Source: Psilocybe azurescens
Lineage: Eukaryota; Basidiomycota; Agaricomycetes; Agaricales; Agrocybaceae
DNA: 64,000 nucleotides
Direction: 5' to 3'
Assembly: GCA_023853785.1 (NCBI GenBank)
Contig: JAJIRX010000920.1
Location: forward strand, 310,001 to 374,000
Below, one piece after another: positions 23,130-35,377 of this stretch; position 1 is the first letter of the stretch; each line of letters starts with the position of its first letter. Both the position numbers and the translations under genes were made by a program. The notes beneath the pieces were generated by a model that ran no database searches, had not been told where the DNA came from, and saw only the letters and a list, made by a program, of their open reading frames with translations.

Positions 23130-25530
23130 ATTGCTCTAGATTCTCCTCGATACGATGGGCATCTGTGTCTCCATCGAAGCTGGAGTCAGTGGGATGGTAA
23201 GTATTCTTGGACGCACTGAGAGGGATGCATTGAAGGTGCGTGTATAAAATCCTAGCGAGGTAAGCGCTGTTGCTGACTTGGAAGGACGGACAGAGTTCCG
23301 ATTCGTATTATCAGTAAACAAGAACACCAATAAGAACGATTAGCGCGCTGTGCAAGTCGTTTACGGCCTGTCGATTGACGCGGTTCCGAATTGATATGAC
23401 TACGACAACTACGATCTCGTTCTGTACAACAAAGAAACAACTTACACTTTGATATGACCACACGTTACTCACTTGCGATGCGACCTACGACTTTTAAGAA
23501 CAAGAACCGAACAAAAACTTTTCTTTAACACGACAATTCACAAAGACGAAGACAACAAGCACAGTTCGATCTCACTGCTTTCCAAGCCTCCTGCACTCAC
23601 TTCCTTCCTCCCCATCAACAAGCATTCCAGCACCAACAAGAACCCCATGCACCTTCTCACTACCTAACAATCAGCGACGACATCAACCCCGCACGCCAAA
23701 CTGCACGCATCCCCTTATCACTGTTACGGTCTCTGTGAGCGGCCTCTCCACTTCCTCAGAGGTGTCCGCATCGTTCACGATGGCGCTGGAGGAGTCGTGG
23801 GACGCGGTGGCCCCCACACCTACGCCCCTGCTTGCGCCTCCGTCTGTGCACTCGCCTTCGTTGATTGTGCCTAAGACTGCGGCAGCAGCAGAGCTCGTGG
23901 ACACCAGCACCAGCAGTACGAAGACGCACAGGAAGCTCGTCCCCGAGAAATCCAAGCTCAGTATCGTCAGCATGGGCATGGGCATGGGGCTCGGATTCAC
24001 GCATGACCGTAAGCCCGAGGATCGCGCAAAGGATCTCTCAGACGTCATGCGCCGCGTCGGGCTCTCCGAGTCCAATCTCAACGACACGTCTTGCACGTAT
24101 GCGTATGGGACGGGCGGGAAAGGGGGATTCGAGATTTACATGGGCCCGAGCCATGTGAACCCGGATATCGGCGAGATGGCGCTGGTGAAGACGAAGTCGA
24201 TGTGGCGCTGGATGCGGTGCGGTGCGGTGCGGGAGGGGGTGGGGAGGTTCGGGAGGTTCGGAATGTGATGAGGGTGGGTAGGGAAGGTGGGGGTTTGAAG
24301 GATGGGCAGGGCAAGGAGGGCAGGTGAAAGGGAAGCAATCTTCGCCCACGTTCGAAGAGTGCGTTACTTTACTTCTTTCTTCTTTCTTCCTTCTTTTCTT
24401 CGTGTCTTTGTCCCGTTGTCATCTAGCGCTTGTCCTCTTTATCATCGTGTATGCGCACTGACCTACATTTCATCCGTCACAGCTCTAGAACTATCCTTCC
24501 CCAAAGTTCAATCCCAAGCCCAAGGCTCGCAATCGCGCATGCGGTTCAACTTGCTCGACCCAGGCATGCTCCTTAATCTCATGTCCACCGCGCCCGCGCC
24601 CGCATCCACCTCCACCTCCAACTCGAACGCATAGCTACCCAGATCTCATTCTAGCGCTATCGCCACGGCCGCGGCTACGCGACCCCTGAACCACCCAAGA
24701 TTGTGCCCATGCCCACCGAAGAAGACGAGGAGAATATGGAGGCTAGCAAAGGTCGCTGGTTTTGCAATGGGAACGCGTGGGCTCGGTGGCGACTATGATT
24801 TCCGCTTACTCCGTTAATGGACCGCGTTCGAGATTGGGCACGCTGAGCTCGACTGTGCGGGATGATCGATCGCGCTGCGCGCGATTAGGAGTGTGCGATC
24901 GTTGGCTGGGATGGAGAGTTGGGCACAGATGAAGGGTATGCCCGCGTCTCACCTGATCCTGGTGTTGAGCATGGTGTCGATATAGGAGGAGAAGGGATGG
25001 ATAAAAGGAGAAGGGGACGAATGGGAAGGGGAAGAAGAAAAACGAGAAGGCGAAGGATGGTGAGGGGGGGAAGGAGAAGAAGGACGGCAAGAAGGACGGC
25101 AAGAAGAGAAAGCGGAGGAGAAAGAGAAGGCGAAGCGCAGCCGATCAAGTACTCGACGAGCAGCTTCGAGGTGGGCGCGTTGACGCGGAAGGCCGGATGA
25201 TCGGGATGATGTCATTGCAGGGTATGAGAGCCGGAGCGCAGATATGGGCTCCGAGGAGATGGTGGGTGGTGCCGTGGAGGAGTTGGGGTTCAAGGAGAAG
25301 AAGCCGGAAGTGGATGCAACGCCGGTGAAGAAAGCGCGTGCCCGCCCGCTCTCGGAGCAGATACTGGGTGGGAGCAGGCCCATTATGATCTCGTTGAAAA
25401 TCCATCGAATATATACACGATCGTCACCCACTTCGAACAGTGCGCCGCCTTTCTTTTTATCCTTTCTATCATTTTATTTCTTCTCCTACATCATCCACCT
25501 TCTCTTCCCCTCTTTTTTTGTTTAAAATCT
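23130..25530 (+). pseudogene. Gene X relic, unit 3
   Basis: Leader remnant with a GTAAGT donor near 23200. A SSISLLSKPPALTSF piece (about 23560) ends at a stop. The best piece is 23735-24268: FTMALEESWDAVAPTPTP, VPEKSKLSIVSMG, RAKDLSDVMRRVGLSESN and GGFEIYMGPSHVNPDIGEM, a 177-codon open frame. A probable donor GTGCGTTA follows GTTCGAAGA at about 24358; downstream fragments include a Lys/Arg-rich tract (24990-25130), GSEEMVGGAVEELGFKEKK (about 25242-25300) and ARARPLSEQILGG. Stops and frame changes separate the segments. Confidence 0.5.
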
Positions 25531-27189
25531 TGATGCCCATACTGATATTCGTCATCACTTCGTCTTGTTTTTCGGCCGTCATAATTGCATACTAACGTTC
25601 TCGACCTATTTATGCAACTGCGGAATCATTCACTAAACGACAGCACAAGGCTCACTATTCCAATCTCCTGCGCTCTTCTTATACAGGCTCGGATTGTCTC
25701 CCTTTCTCTGATACAATTTGGATACCCTCATTACACCAGTCTTTTCATCTAGGATTGTTGGTACAGTGATCTTTCACGAGATTATTGTTACCGAGGGTGT
25801 CATCATGACACGGCTAACATGGGTTTATTATCATTGAAATTGAAGATTTGGTGGGTGAGATGAAGGCTTTATACCCATATGGGATGTCCTCGGTACGCCT
25901 TGTCATGGTTTGAGGGCATGAGTAGGCGTTAAGACAGTAAGTGCTTACTTTGAAGGTCGATATGAAGATGAATAGAATTCGCTTGTATTTCTTGAGTCAT
26001 TAATTTTATGGAGGGGTCGGGTGAGGTTGCCACTGCCATTTTTCTGTACGGGACAGTCAGTTACTCTGTTTCAAAATATGTTATCGTTATTTACAGGGAT
26101 CTCGTTGACGATTCGAAAAGTAACTAGACGCGCCATCTAAGAATGTTTATGTTTTGAAAGATTATGGCCATTCCAAGTCCCGATGCGGAATGGCCCTGAC
26201 TGACCTTGAATCTGAGTTTGAGTCGGCGCCGATTCTGCTGATTCGGTGTGCTATGATCAACCACATCTTCTCCCATGCTTATGCTCCTATAGGGATGTTA
26301 TGATCAGCACATACCAGGTTTCGAACTCGTTTGCGCTGGGTCTCGCCAAATTTTCCAGCGTAGCACCGTTTACAGAGCTACGTGGTGCGTATTTCCTTTG
26401 AAAATCTGTACGATAGCTACCTGATAGGCTATAGACAGCTTTTCATACAGCCCAAGTGCGTAATGTCGCGCTCCTGTCTATCTAGTCATCTTTTTTCTAA
26501 CACACGGCATGAATGGACATCTTGACTGGATATCAGAAACGCGGAGGTGTCGAACGCTGCACGCGGTAATCAGTCTCTCCCGAGGAATCAATGTGCCGTC
26601 TGACATTAAAAGAATACGCGTTGCTAATTCAGCCACACCTTTCATCTCAGGTATTGTTCCGACGTATAGCATATAGCGCAAACAACGTGTCCACCACAAC
26701 GTTCTTTTCACGCGTTACGCTGGCATCTCTCAGGGTACGTTTCGATCAATACTCGGCACTTTGCAGGATCCTAACTCCATCACCAGCGTCCCAGAGGTCA
26801 TTTCCCCCATTCTTTTGATCAATAGGATGAGCAATATTGATATTGGATCTGGACGTCGGAGCGGCGTCAGTTACACACCAAACTCACGTTTCCACCCGAG
26901 CGGTTAGAAAACCATTGGACGCGTTCAATATTGATGTTGCTCGGATGTCCTCTCGTCTTATTTAAACTAGTCGCTATTCTCAGCTTTGACATCGACTGCG
27001 ACTCTTTGATGGTACATAGCCAAGATTACCTCCTCTCACTCCATGTTTTTGTTGATTGCACTGTACGGGATGGACGTGGACTACGTTAGAAGTGATTTCA
27101 AGAGCAATCTGTAGGTTGACAAAGACGAGAATAACGACCTATCTCCCAAGCGGTGCACGAACGGATGACAAGGACGACGGGAAGGACGA
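25530..27189 (+). other. Unit 3 intermediate region
   Basis: The segment at 25730-25930 (TTTCATCTAGGATTGTTGGT onward) is a diverged copy of 40900-41090, so it may represent the region just beyond gene X. A CTTTCATCTCAGGT...AAACAACG block (about 26640) and GGATCTGGACGTCGGAG (about 26845) match the intermediate blocks of units 1, 4 and 5. A tRNA-like sequence at about 26310-26390 (minus) was judged too degenerate to call. No intact gene. Confidence 0.4.
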
Positions 27190-27644
27190 GAAAAGATCAA
27201 AGGATAGACAAAGCAGGAGAAAAGGACACCATGGTCATGCCAATTAAATTAAACACATGTGCTGTGTGATTTTCTTCTCTTGTACGCAATATGACCTCGG
27301 TTTTCGCTATTCTGATCAACAGGCATTGGTCACGCAGAGACAGGGAGGAAGTATTCATAAAGCCTTCGACGACCCCCAGCACAAAAAAACCCCGAGATGC
27401 GAAATCGTTTGAGCTAAAATCATTTGAGCTGGCACTGCATAAATGACATGGGTTCAGATTTAGTTCGCTTTCGTTAAAACGTGATGTTTGGATCATCCGA
27501 CAAATAGCGGTATATTTTTACCTGCATGGCGGTGCCGGCTAAATTCTGACAGCCACCAGTGCAACGGCGTTCCATCAGTGTTGTCCTTTCTCAGATCCCC
27601 CACTGACAGCGGCTGCTCATCGTCGGACATTCCGCTCCCCCACA
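27190..27644 (+). promoter_or_regulatory. NLR copy 3 promoter and leader
   Basis: Matches the promoters of copies 1, 4 and 5, but the E-box is CACATG (27254-27259) in place of CACGTG, 391 bp before the ATG. The pyrimidine-rich run ending GCTCCCCCACA directly precedes the start. Confidence 0.45.
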
Positions 27645-30280
27645 ATGTCGATGTTCAATCGACCGACCGACTTCTCTATCCACAACAGTACATTCAATAC
27701 TCACCAACATCAGAGTTCGAAAGGTACGATAGTGAATCCTACAGAATGATATATACGTCGTGTTGATGCAGGGATCGACAATAGGCGGATTTGAGCGCCT
27801 GCAGGAATACGTCGCCCATGGAGCATTTCACGACTCGGGCGAGCGTTTCGATCCGCCAAAATGCCATCACAACACACGAGTCGCGATTATCAAAAGGATC
27901 ACGGACTGGATCGGTGGACTCAACGAAGATACCCGAGAGGCTCTCATTATGTGGCTGTATGGAGCAGCTGGCGCAGGCAAATCAGCTATTGCGCAGACTA
28001 TAGCGGAGATTTTGCAAGGCCAGCACTTCTTTCTCGCCACTTTCTTCTTCTCAAGAAACGATCCACAACGAGGAGTAACCAAGTGGCTCATCACAACCCT
28101 GGCGTATCAGCTGGCGGCAAAGCTTCCTCAGGTGTTCCGGGAACGTGTCGCCCTTACATTTGAACAAGACCCCCTGATTGTCACAAGATCTCTTGAGGCA
28201 CAATTCATGGCCCTTGTTCGAGAGCCCCTGCTTGAACTTCTTCATTCCGGATTTTCAACCAACAACCACATCGTGGTCATTATTGATGGTCTTGACGAAT
28301 GCGACGATCGAAAAGTTCAAGCGAGAATTATCGACCTCTCCTTCAGGCTTCTGGATAGTCGGGACTTACCTCTCAAGATCCTCGTAGCAAGTCGCCCAGA
28401 AATTGATATCTCGTCATCTTTTGATAGAAAACCTTTCTCTATGCTGGCAAGAATCGCATTGGATGACGGCTATCAATCTGCGGAGGATATTCGACATTTC
28501 CTGGCAGATAAATTTAACGAGATCAAAACTCGGCATCGCCTTCGCTCTTACATCCCGGTTGGCTGGCCCGCTGAAGATTCACTCGATATACTCGTACAAA
28601 AGTCTTCCGGGCAGTTTATCTATGCATCGACTGTGGTGAAGTATATCGCATCCGCGCATCATCGACCAACACATCGCCTTGAAGTTGTTCTTGGTATACA
28701 ACTGCCAAAGGCGGGTGATAATCCATTCGCAGAGCTGGATGCGCTGTACCGGCACATCCTGATGGGGGTTGAAGATGTGGATCTAATATTGCAGATCATT
28801 GGCTTCGTCATTCTTCACCCTCCGGATTTTCTCAACTCAGTGAAATTTATAGAAGGCTTATTTTCGCTTGCTCCTGGAGAGGTTCAACTTCTAATGCAGA
28901 ATCTCGGCTCCCTTATCGCTGTCGAAGGACATCCTGATTTTTCTCATGATCCAGAAGTGTTAACCGTTCGCATATTACATGCATCATTGAAAGATTATCT
29001 ACTCGACCAATCACGATCCAAAGATTTTTTTCTTGACCGTGTCCAAATGCACACGCAGTATGCCGAGTTATGCCTTGCTCATATGATGGGCCTTCCTTCA
29101 TTGGAATCCAATTCACCACTCCAACAACTCATCGGTACGACCTCCTGTATTTTCATATGCTTGAACCCCTACATTCTAATTGCATAATAAATAGATCCAG
29201 TGAACTTTCAACTGAGACCTATCTTTACATATTTTTTCTATCACTGCCCTCTTGCTAAACCAAATCCACAGCTCCTCCAAAATGCTCTCTGTCTAACTCT
29301 CAGTCACTGCCATACTATCCTCGGACTAAAAGGTTGTTATGATACATTATTTTGTGAGGAATATCTTAACTACCTTGATTCTCTTAGTACTGTATGTGTC
29401 TTTTTTGCAAAACAATGAAATCTGACCACCTCTCCAGATTTGGGCTGATTCGACGATTTCTCAACTTTACACTGATGAGCTAGTCGCACTTGAACAAGTC
29501 ATCACAGCTCAGCTTGGTTCATGTCCTCAATACTCTCACATCTGCTTCCTTCTGACCTCAACTATGGCCGACGTCCCATGGGTTTATTCGGATCCTTGCC
29601 GCATTGTTATGGGACAAAATTTGGGACATCCAAGGCGTACAGCGCGGTTAATATGCGCTCTCCATCACATGATGCTTAGGCATCCTGATCTTCGTAAACG
29701 CCTTCATAACACTCTACAAGAGTTGATTATCTCATCCCAGCAACCAGCCGACACCCCCAGTGTTTATGCCGGTGCTGCATGTTTTGCTCTGCGCTATATA
29801 TCAACATACGAATTCCCATACATGGTCGAGACAACTAGATTCGGACGATCTTGTTATTATCATCGGACTCGATTGAATAGTCCTGCGCAATCACACTGGT
29901 ACCGGCGGTCCGTCAACACTGTATACAAAATGTATCACACCAACGATCGCTTTCGCAATTTTGTCGAACACACTGGAAAGGGAGCCTTCGTGGACGCGGA
30001 ATTTCATCCCATGCAATGGTATACGTTCAATACGGCCGAGACTTTTCATGCTTATTTTTGGGCCATTTGGATCCTTCCGCTACTCCTTGACAAATCAGGT
30101 TACTCGAAAGAGTTGATTGCTTATGCACGCCTCGCCCGAATCATGCGCCATAATGGCTACTTCAACTTTATATTTTCATTATGGGAGCATCAATGGAGAT
30201 CTGCGCGGGCTGCGATTAAAGCGTATCTTAGGAAAGTAGAGGGTGAACACATGGGAAATAATATATACTCATATGTGTAG
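27645..30280 (+). CDS. NACHT/NLR-like protein, copy 3 (the only fully open copy)
   Basis: Exons are 27645-27723, 27785-29134, 29201-29391 and 29438-30280; the introns (61, 66, 46 nt) are GT-AG and all joints keep frame, giving 820 residues. The start was chosen because exon 1 (MSMFNRPTDFSIHNSTF) splices in frame; the longer unspliced frame would begin inside intron 1. Residues 27-60 carry GGFERL and FHDSGERFDPPKCHHNTR. The NACHT ATPase has Walker A GAAGAGKS (86-93), Walker B VVIIDGLDE (190-198), sensor VASRPE (227-232) and GQFIYASTVVKY (302-313). HASLKDYLLDQSRS lies at 425-438. Residues 541-820 form a C-terminal region with GRSCYYHRTRLNSPAQSHWY (about 676-695) that I cannot assign: no WD40, ankyrin or TPR repeats and no membrane segment. 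Expected to be a cytoplasmic STAND ATPase; a role in non-self recognition is inferred from the family only. Confidence 0.88.
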
Positions 30281-30932
30281 TAGAGTTGCACAACATGTAC
30301 TGCTGTACTAATTTGAACCGTTAGGTTCCCCACGGATTTCACATTGCTGGTAAATTTTACAGCAGAGTTTGAGCAACACTTACAATATCAATTGGACAGG
30401 TGGAAGCCCTATACCAGTACATGGATGAACCTCTTTACATACTGTAAAGTTTATAGAGTCGAACATCTGTGGGGATGTACGTATACTATATTATAGCAAG
30501 ATAAAGGTTACCAGAGGTGCTCAAGATCAGTTCATCTGCTGCGAAATGTCGTCGGTAGCGACAATTATCCATAGAAGTGCCCCTTGTCCTTGGTTTCCTA
30601 AATCCTTCCAATTGATGAAAACCTGAACACAGGGTTGACACAGGTGCTGCGGTATACGATACTTGAAGACTATTTGGAAAGACGACGAATAATCAAGAAT
30701 GTGTTCATTGGAGATCGCTTAATACTTTACTAACGTCATATTATCTTTTAGTGAGCTCTTAAACGCTGTCGTTTCCTCTTCGATATGACCTGTGAGTGAC
30801 CTTGGGTGACGCGGCTCAAACGCGACGCGAAATTCAAATCCCTCAAGCGAGTCGCGACGCGTTATTTGGCCCCGCTTTCGTTTACCACGCTCAACCCCCG
30901 CTCCCCTAATTATACTTACTCGAGAGCGACAA
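30281..30932 (+). other. NLR copy 3 3' flank and spacer
   Basis: Shorter than the flanks of copies 1 and 2: the TAGTGGAATTTGACGG block is missing, and the sequence jumps to the TTACCAGAGGTGCTC block (30511) and the CpG-rich block at 30785-30890. The latter holds ACGCGT (30857-30862), an MCB-like word, and CCCGCTTTCGTTTACC just before the unit 4 leader. No gene. Confidence 0.45.
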
Positions 30933-30960
30933 GCACGGTCACGTGGTATTCGGTTTGCAC
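30933..30960 (+). promoter_or_regulatory. Unit 4 conserved E-box leader (CACGTG at 30940-30945)
   Basis: GCACGGTCACGTGGTATTCG followed by GTTTGCAC, as in the other units. The downstream leader exon has lost its ATG but keeps a GTAAGT donor near 31123. Confidence 0.5.
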
Positions 30961-31039
30961 TTTCGCGTCAAGATTTCTTTTTTTGTTCTCTGCCCAGTTC
31001 CCTCTCTGCTACATCCTCGCAAATTTCTTTGGTGACTAG

Positions 31040-34010
31040 ACCGCCGACGAGGAGGAAAGATACTGCCTGTGCTGCAAGCGACTCCGTGTCTGTTTGGAAG
31101 CGGGTATCAGTCATGGGGGTGGACGGTAAGTGTTCTTGGACGCAGTTAGAGGAGTGCATTTCCAAGGTGCGTGTGTGGGGTTCTACGTATGGATTTTGAT
31201 GTTGGCACTGCAGCTGAGTCGATTTGTAGGGGTGGATAGAATTCCTGTTTCTATTATTAGTAAACAAGAACGATTAGCGCGCTGCACGACTCTTTTACGA
31301 CCTATCGATTGATGCGGTTCAAAATTGACAAGACTACAATAACTATGATTCTCGTTCTATACAACGAAGAAACAACTTACATTATGACATGGCCACACAT
31401 TATTCACTTGCGATCTCCAACTTTCAACAAGAACAAGAACTGAACGAGAACTTTTCTGACATTAAACACGACAACTCACGAAGACAAAAAGCCTCCTGCA
31501 TCCTCTTCCTCTTCCGCATCACCGAGTATCTAACCGCCGGCAATGAGACCCCCACGCACCTCTGAGCTGCCCCAACCGTCAGCGACAACATCAACACCGC
31601 ACGCCACCACCACCGCGGGCATCCCCTCCATCCGGCTTATCACCGCCACGCCCTCCACGATGGGCCTCTACACTGCATGACGTTGTTCTTGTCCGCGTCC
31701 GTGTCGTTTGTAATGACGCTGGAGGAGTCGTGGAGTGCAGTGGTGCCTGCGCCTCTGCTTGTGCACTTGCTCCAGTTGATTGTGCCCAAGACCGCCGCAG
31801 CGGCAGCCCTCGGGGACGCCAGCACCAGCAGTGAGAAAGCTCCCAAGAAGCTCGTCCCCAAGAAATCGAAGCACAGCATCCTCAGTGTGGGGATCGGATG
31901 GAGCACAGATCCACACGCGACCGCAAGTCCGAAGAGCGCGCGAAGGACCTCTCAGACGTTGTGCGCTGCGTCGGGTTCTCCAGTCCGCTCATTAAGGACA
32001 CATCGTGCACGTATACGTGGGCCCGAGCCATATAGATCCGGATATTAGCGAGATTGTGCTGTTGAAGATGAAGTCCAGGGTGGCGCTGGATGGGGTTGAG
32101 TAGGGTGCACGCGCAGGTGCGGGAGGGGCGATGGGGGCGGTTACGAATATGATGAAGATGGGCAAGGTGGGTGGGGGTTTGAAGGGTGGGCAGGCGAGGA
32201 AGGGTTAGGGCAGGCAAAAAGGAAGACGGAGGAGAAGGAGAAGGAGAAATGATGGAATGTTGGCGCATAGGGACAGGGGCAAGAATCAATCACACGCAGC
32301 GTGATCAAAAGTGTAGTCGTTGGCGAGGATGGGGAATTGAGCGCAGTTGAAGGGTATGCCCGCTCTTGGTCATGATGATGTCGGTGATGAGGGAAGGGAT
32401 AAAGAGGAGAAGAAGGGGAAAGGGAAGAAGAAAAGTAAGAAGGCGAAGGATGGTGAGGAAGGGAAGGAGAAGGAGGACGGCAAGAAGAAGAAGAAAGACG
32501 GCAAGAAGCGAAGGCCAGAAAGAAGGAGAAAGAGGTGGAGAAAGACAAGAAAGCGAAGAGACATTCGACGAGCAGCTTCAAGGTGGGTGCGTTGAACGTT
32601 GACGGCGTTGACGTCTAATCTAAGCGGGCCGTCGCCCGTTGCGAGCAAGTTTTTGGGCACCGGTCGTCACTCCAACTCCAACAATGCGCAGGTGCTAGGC
32701 GCAAAGAAGGACAGTGGCATGTTTACCGTACTCAGGCTTCTTTCTACGATTCGGCTGCTCTCTTTAGCAATATATGCGCGTTGGATCGTGCACGTGGTTG
32801 GTTGGACTGGCTCGGTCCCCTCTCATCACCCCCCTCTGTCAATACCAACCTGAACACCACCAACCCAAACACCAATTCTCTCAACATGGTCACAGACAAT
32901 AGACCCTCCGTCGAATCCACATTCTATACGACGCGCAGACTCGGCTCGGTGCTCTTCTCCAGCTGGAGCTTAAGACCGCTGTCGACGACTCCAACGAATT
33001 CGCGTATGTCTCGGGTATCTTCGTTTTCTGCACATTCGGGAAATTCGGGACATTGGGGCTTAGGGGCCAGTGTGAGGTGGGCTGAGCAGGGTCTGGAGAC
33101 AGTAAGAGAGATTAGGCGCAGGGAGCGGAAGGGACGGGAGAAGGAAGGGGGTGCGGGTGGTGATGATGATGGCAAGGGAAGCGAGAAGGAGAGACATGCG
33201 TCGAAGGAGAAGTGGCGCTCGAGCGAGGGACAGCGCTGATAGATGTGTTGCCGGAGGTACTGGTCCGGTGGTTGGTGGATGGTACACATGATGACGCAGA
33301 GGAAGATGATGCGGAGGACGAAGCGAAGTACTGGAAGCAGCAGAAGGAGCGGGACAACGCGAACAGCAAGCGGTTCTCGTACCCGATCCTGACGATCGAG
33401 AAGGCGACTTCGGACATGCATGGAAGGCCGGATGACTGGGATGATGTCATTGCGGAGTGCGAGGCGGGAGTGCTGAGGGGAATGTGGGCTCCGAGGCGAT
33501 GGCAGGTGGTGCCGCGGAGGAGTTTGGGTTCAAGGCAAAGGTCGAGGTGGATGCGACGCCGTTGAAGAAAGCGTATGCCCACCCGCTTTCGGAGCAGATG
33601 CTGGGTTCAGGCCCAAGTCTATGTGTAAGGATGATGAAGGTCCGTGTTCATTTTCTTTTATTATTCTTTTATTTAATTCTTGAAACAGGCGTTTTTAATT
33701 ATTTATCCTGTACGCCGCAACAAACGATCTTGCAATACTCATCAATAACTTCGATCTGCAGGCTATGCCCAGCGCGCCTGATAACGCCCCCGCATCCATC
33801 CGCGTCTATGTCTGGACGAGCAGGTGGTTTGGATTGGGACTGTGAGGACTGGGTGCCAGCTAAAATAGCGGTGTTACCTGTTTCTGCAGAACAATGCCAC
33901 CGTCGACTCGTCTGTGAGACGCCCGAGATTCGTGCTCGACCATTCTTACCATCTGTGTTTGCCTCCACCCTCTCCTGTACCTTTCACGCTGGCATTTCTT
34001 AGCATCCTCC
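31040..34010 (+). pseudogene. Gene X relic, unit 4, 5' and middle part
   Basis: Contains broken segments in the ancestral order: FVMTLEESWSAVVPAP and IVPKTAAAAALGDAST (about 31707-31830); a strongly Lys-rich region (32350-32560); LSTIRLLSLAIYARWIVHVV in one frame (about 32740-32790); a Ser-rich part ending LRPLSTTPTNSRMSRVSS (about 32970-33020); and RFSYPILTIEKATSDMHGRP then DDWDDVIAECE (about 33370-33460). A T-rich intron-like segment ends in TTGAAACAG near 33688. An open frame at 33457-34002 runs across this point but mixes frames. The gene is not translatable. NLR copy 4 follows, and more of gene X appears after it (38060-40890). Confidence 0.5.
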
Positions 34011-34780
34011 ACGCTCATACTGCAACATCACAGCCCCCAGCAAAATTAGCATGACGCTCCTTCACGCTGACTGGCATGAATACGAGTGTGTGGGGCGTTG
34101 TTGACCCACTTAAATCCTGTATAAGTGTACTGTTCAAATCACAACCATTCTCAGCAGTGATTTTACCCAGAAACAGTACAGTCAGGGGTGGGGATGATTT
34201 CCTAGTCGTCTCTTCTTCTGGCGCATAGCATGAATGGACACCTTGACCGAATACTGGAAACGCGGAGGTGTTGAGCGCTGCTCAGTGGTCAGCCTCTCCT
34301 GAGGAATCAATGAGTCGTCCGACATGAAATGAATATCCCTTGCTAATTGTGCTCGACCTTTCATCTTAGGTATCATTCCGATGTGATACAGCGCAAGCAA
34401 TGCGTGCACCACATAATCCTTTTCCCATCTTTGGCATCTCTCAGAGTACGTTACAATTGATAGTGGGCACTTTTCAGCATCCTAACAATGTTTTTTTTTT
34501 GATATTCAGCATCCCAGTTATCGTCTCCCTCGTCATTTTGACCAACGGACGAGCAACAAACACATTGGATCTCAACGCCGGAGTACTGTCAGTTACACGC
34601 CCAACTCGTGTTTCCACCCGAACGGTCAGAAAACCATCAGACGCGTTCAATATTGACGATGCTCGTATGTCCTCTCATCTTGTCTAAACTAACTGCAGTT
34701 GTATTTAACGCTTCCACTACCTCTAGCTCTTTGAATACCTCCCTTCTGCTCTAGATGTGTACCCTCACATATCCTTCGCC
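34010..34780 (+). pseudogene. Unit 4 intermediate block
   Basis: Same material as 10551-10865 in unit 1: TTTCATCTTAGGTATCATTCC, then LDLNAGVLSVTRPTRVSTRT with VRKPSDAFNIDDA (about 34565-34660) ending at a GTATGTCCTC donor, and an acceptor-like CTACCTCTAG near 34726. The exon after this acceptor is closed by a stop within a few codons. Product unknown. Confidence 0.4.
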
Positions 34781-35377
34781 ATGTTTATGTGAACTGCACT
34801 GTACCGGGTGGACGAGAACCATGGCAGAAGTCGTTCCAAGAGCTAACCATAGGCTGGTGAAGACGAGAATGAAGACTTACTTTCCAAGCGGCGCGGGGAC
34901 AGATAAGGAGGACGACTGGGAAAGATGAGGGTAAATCATAGGACAAATCAAGGCAGAGGAAAATGGACACGATGATCGCCCAAATCAAGTTAGCCACGTG
35001 TCCTGTGTGATTTACTTCACTTGTGCGCAATATGATGTTGTTTTTTGCTATTCTGATAAACGGGCATTGTCCATGAAGAGACAGGAAGAAAATGTTCACA
35101 AGCTCTCGAAGACCCCAGCCCAAAGAACTCACGAGACTCGAAATTATTTGAGCCAAAATCATCTGAGTTGGCACTGCATAAATGACATGGGTTCAGATAT
35201 AGTGTACGTTTGGAACGTGATGCCGTCAATCATCTGTCAATTATCGGTATACTTGTACTCGCATGGCGGTGCTGCCTAAATTTAGACACCAATATAATGG
35301 TATTCAGTCAGAGTTGCCCTTTCCCAGATCCCCCAACGATACCGGCTGCTCGTCGTCGGACATTCCGCTCCCCCACA
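34781..35377 (+). promoter_or_regulatory. NLR copy 4 promoter and leader
   Basis: Same block as copies 1, 3 and 5 with CACGTG at 34995-35000, 378 bp before the ATG, within TTAGCCACGTGTCCTGTGTG. It ends in GCTCCCCCACA before the start codon. Confidence 0.45.

Noticed and set aside
26310..26390. Possible tRNA on the minus strand (GTAGC...GCTAC arm, GAGTTCGAAACC)
   Set aside because: A D-arm and an anticodon-like stem can be drawn, but position 33 is not T and the T-stem and acceptor stem pair poorly. At best a tRNA pseudogene or SINE head.
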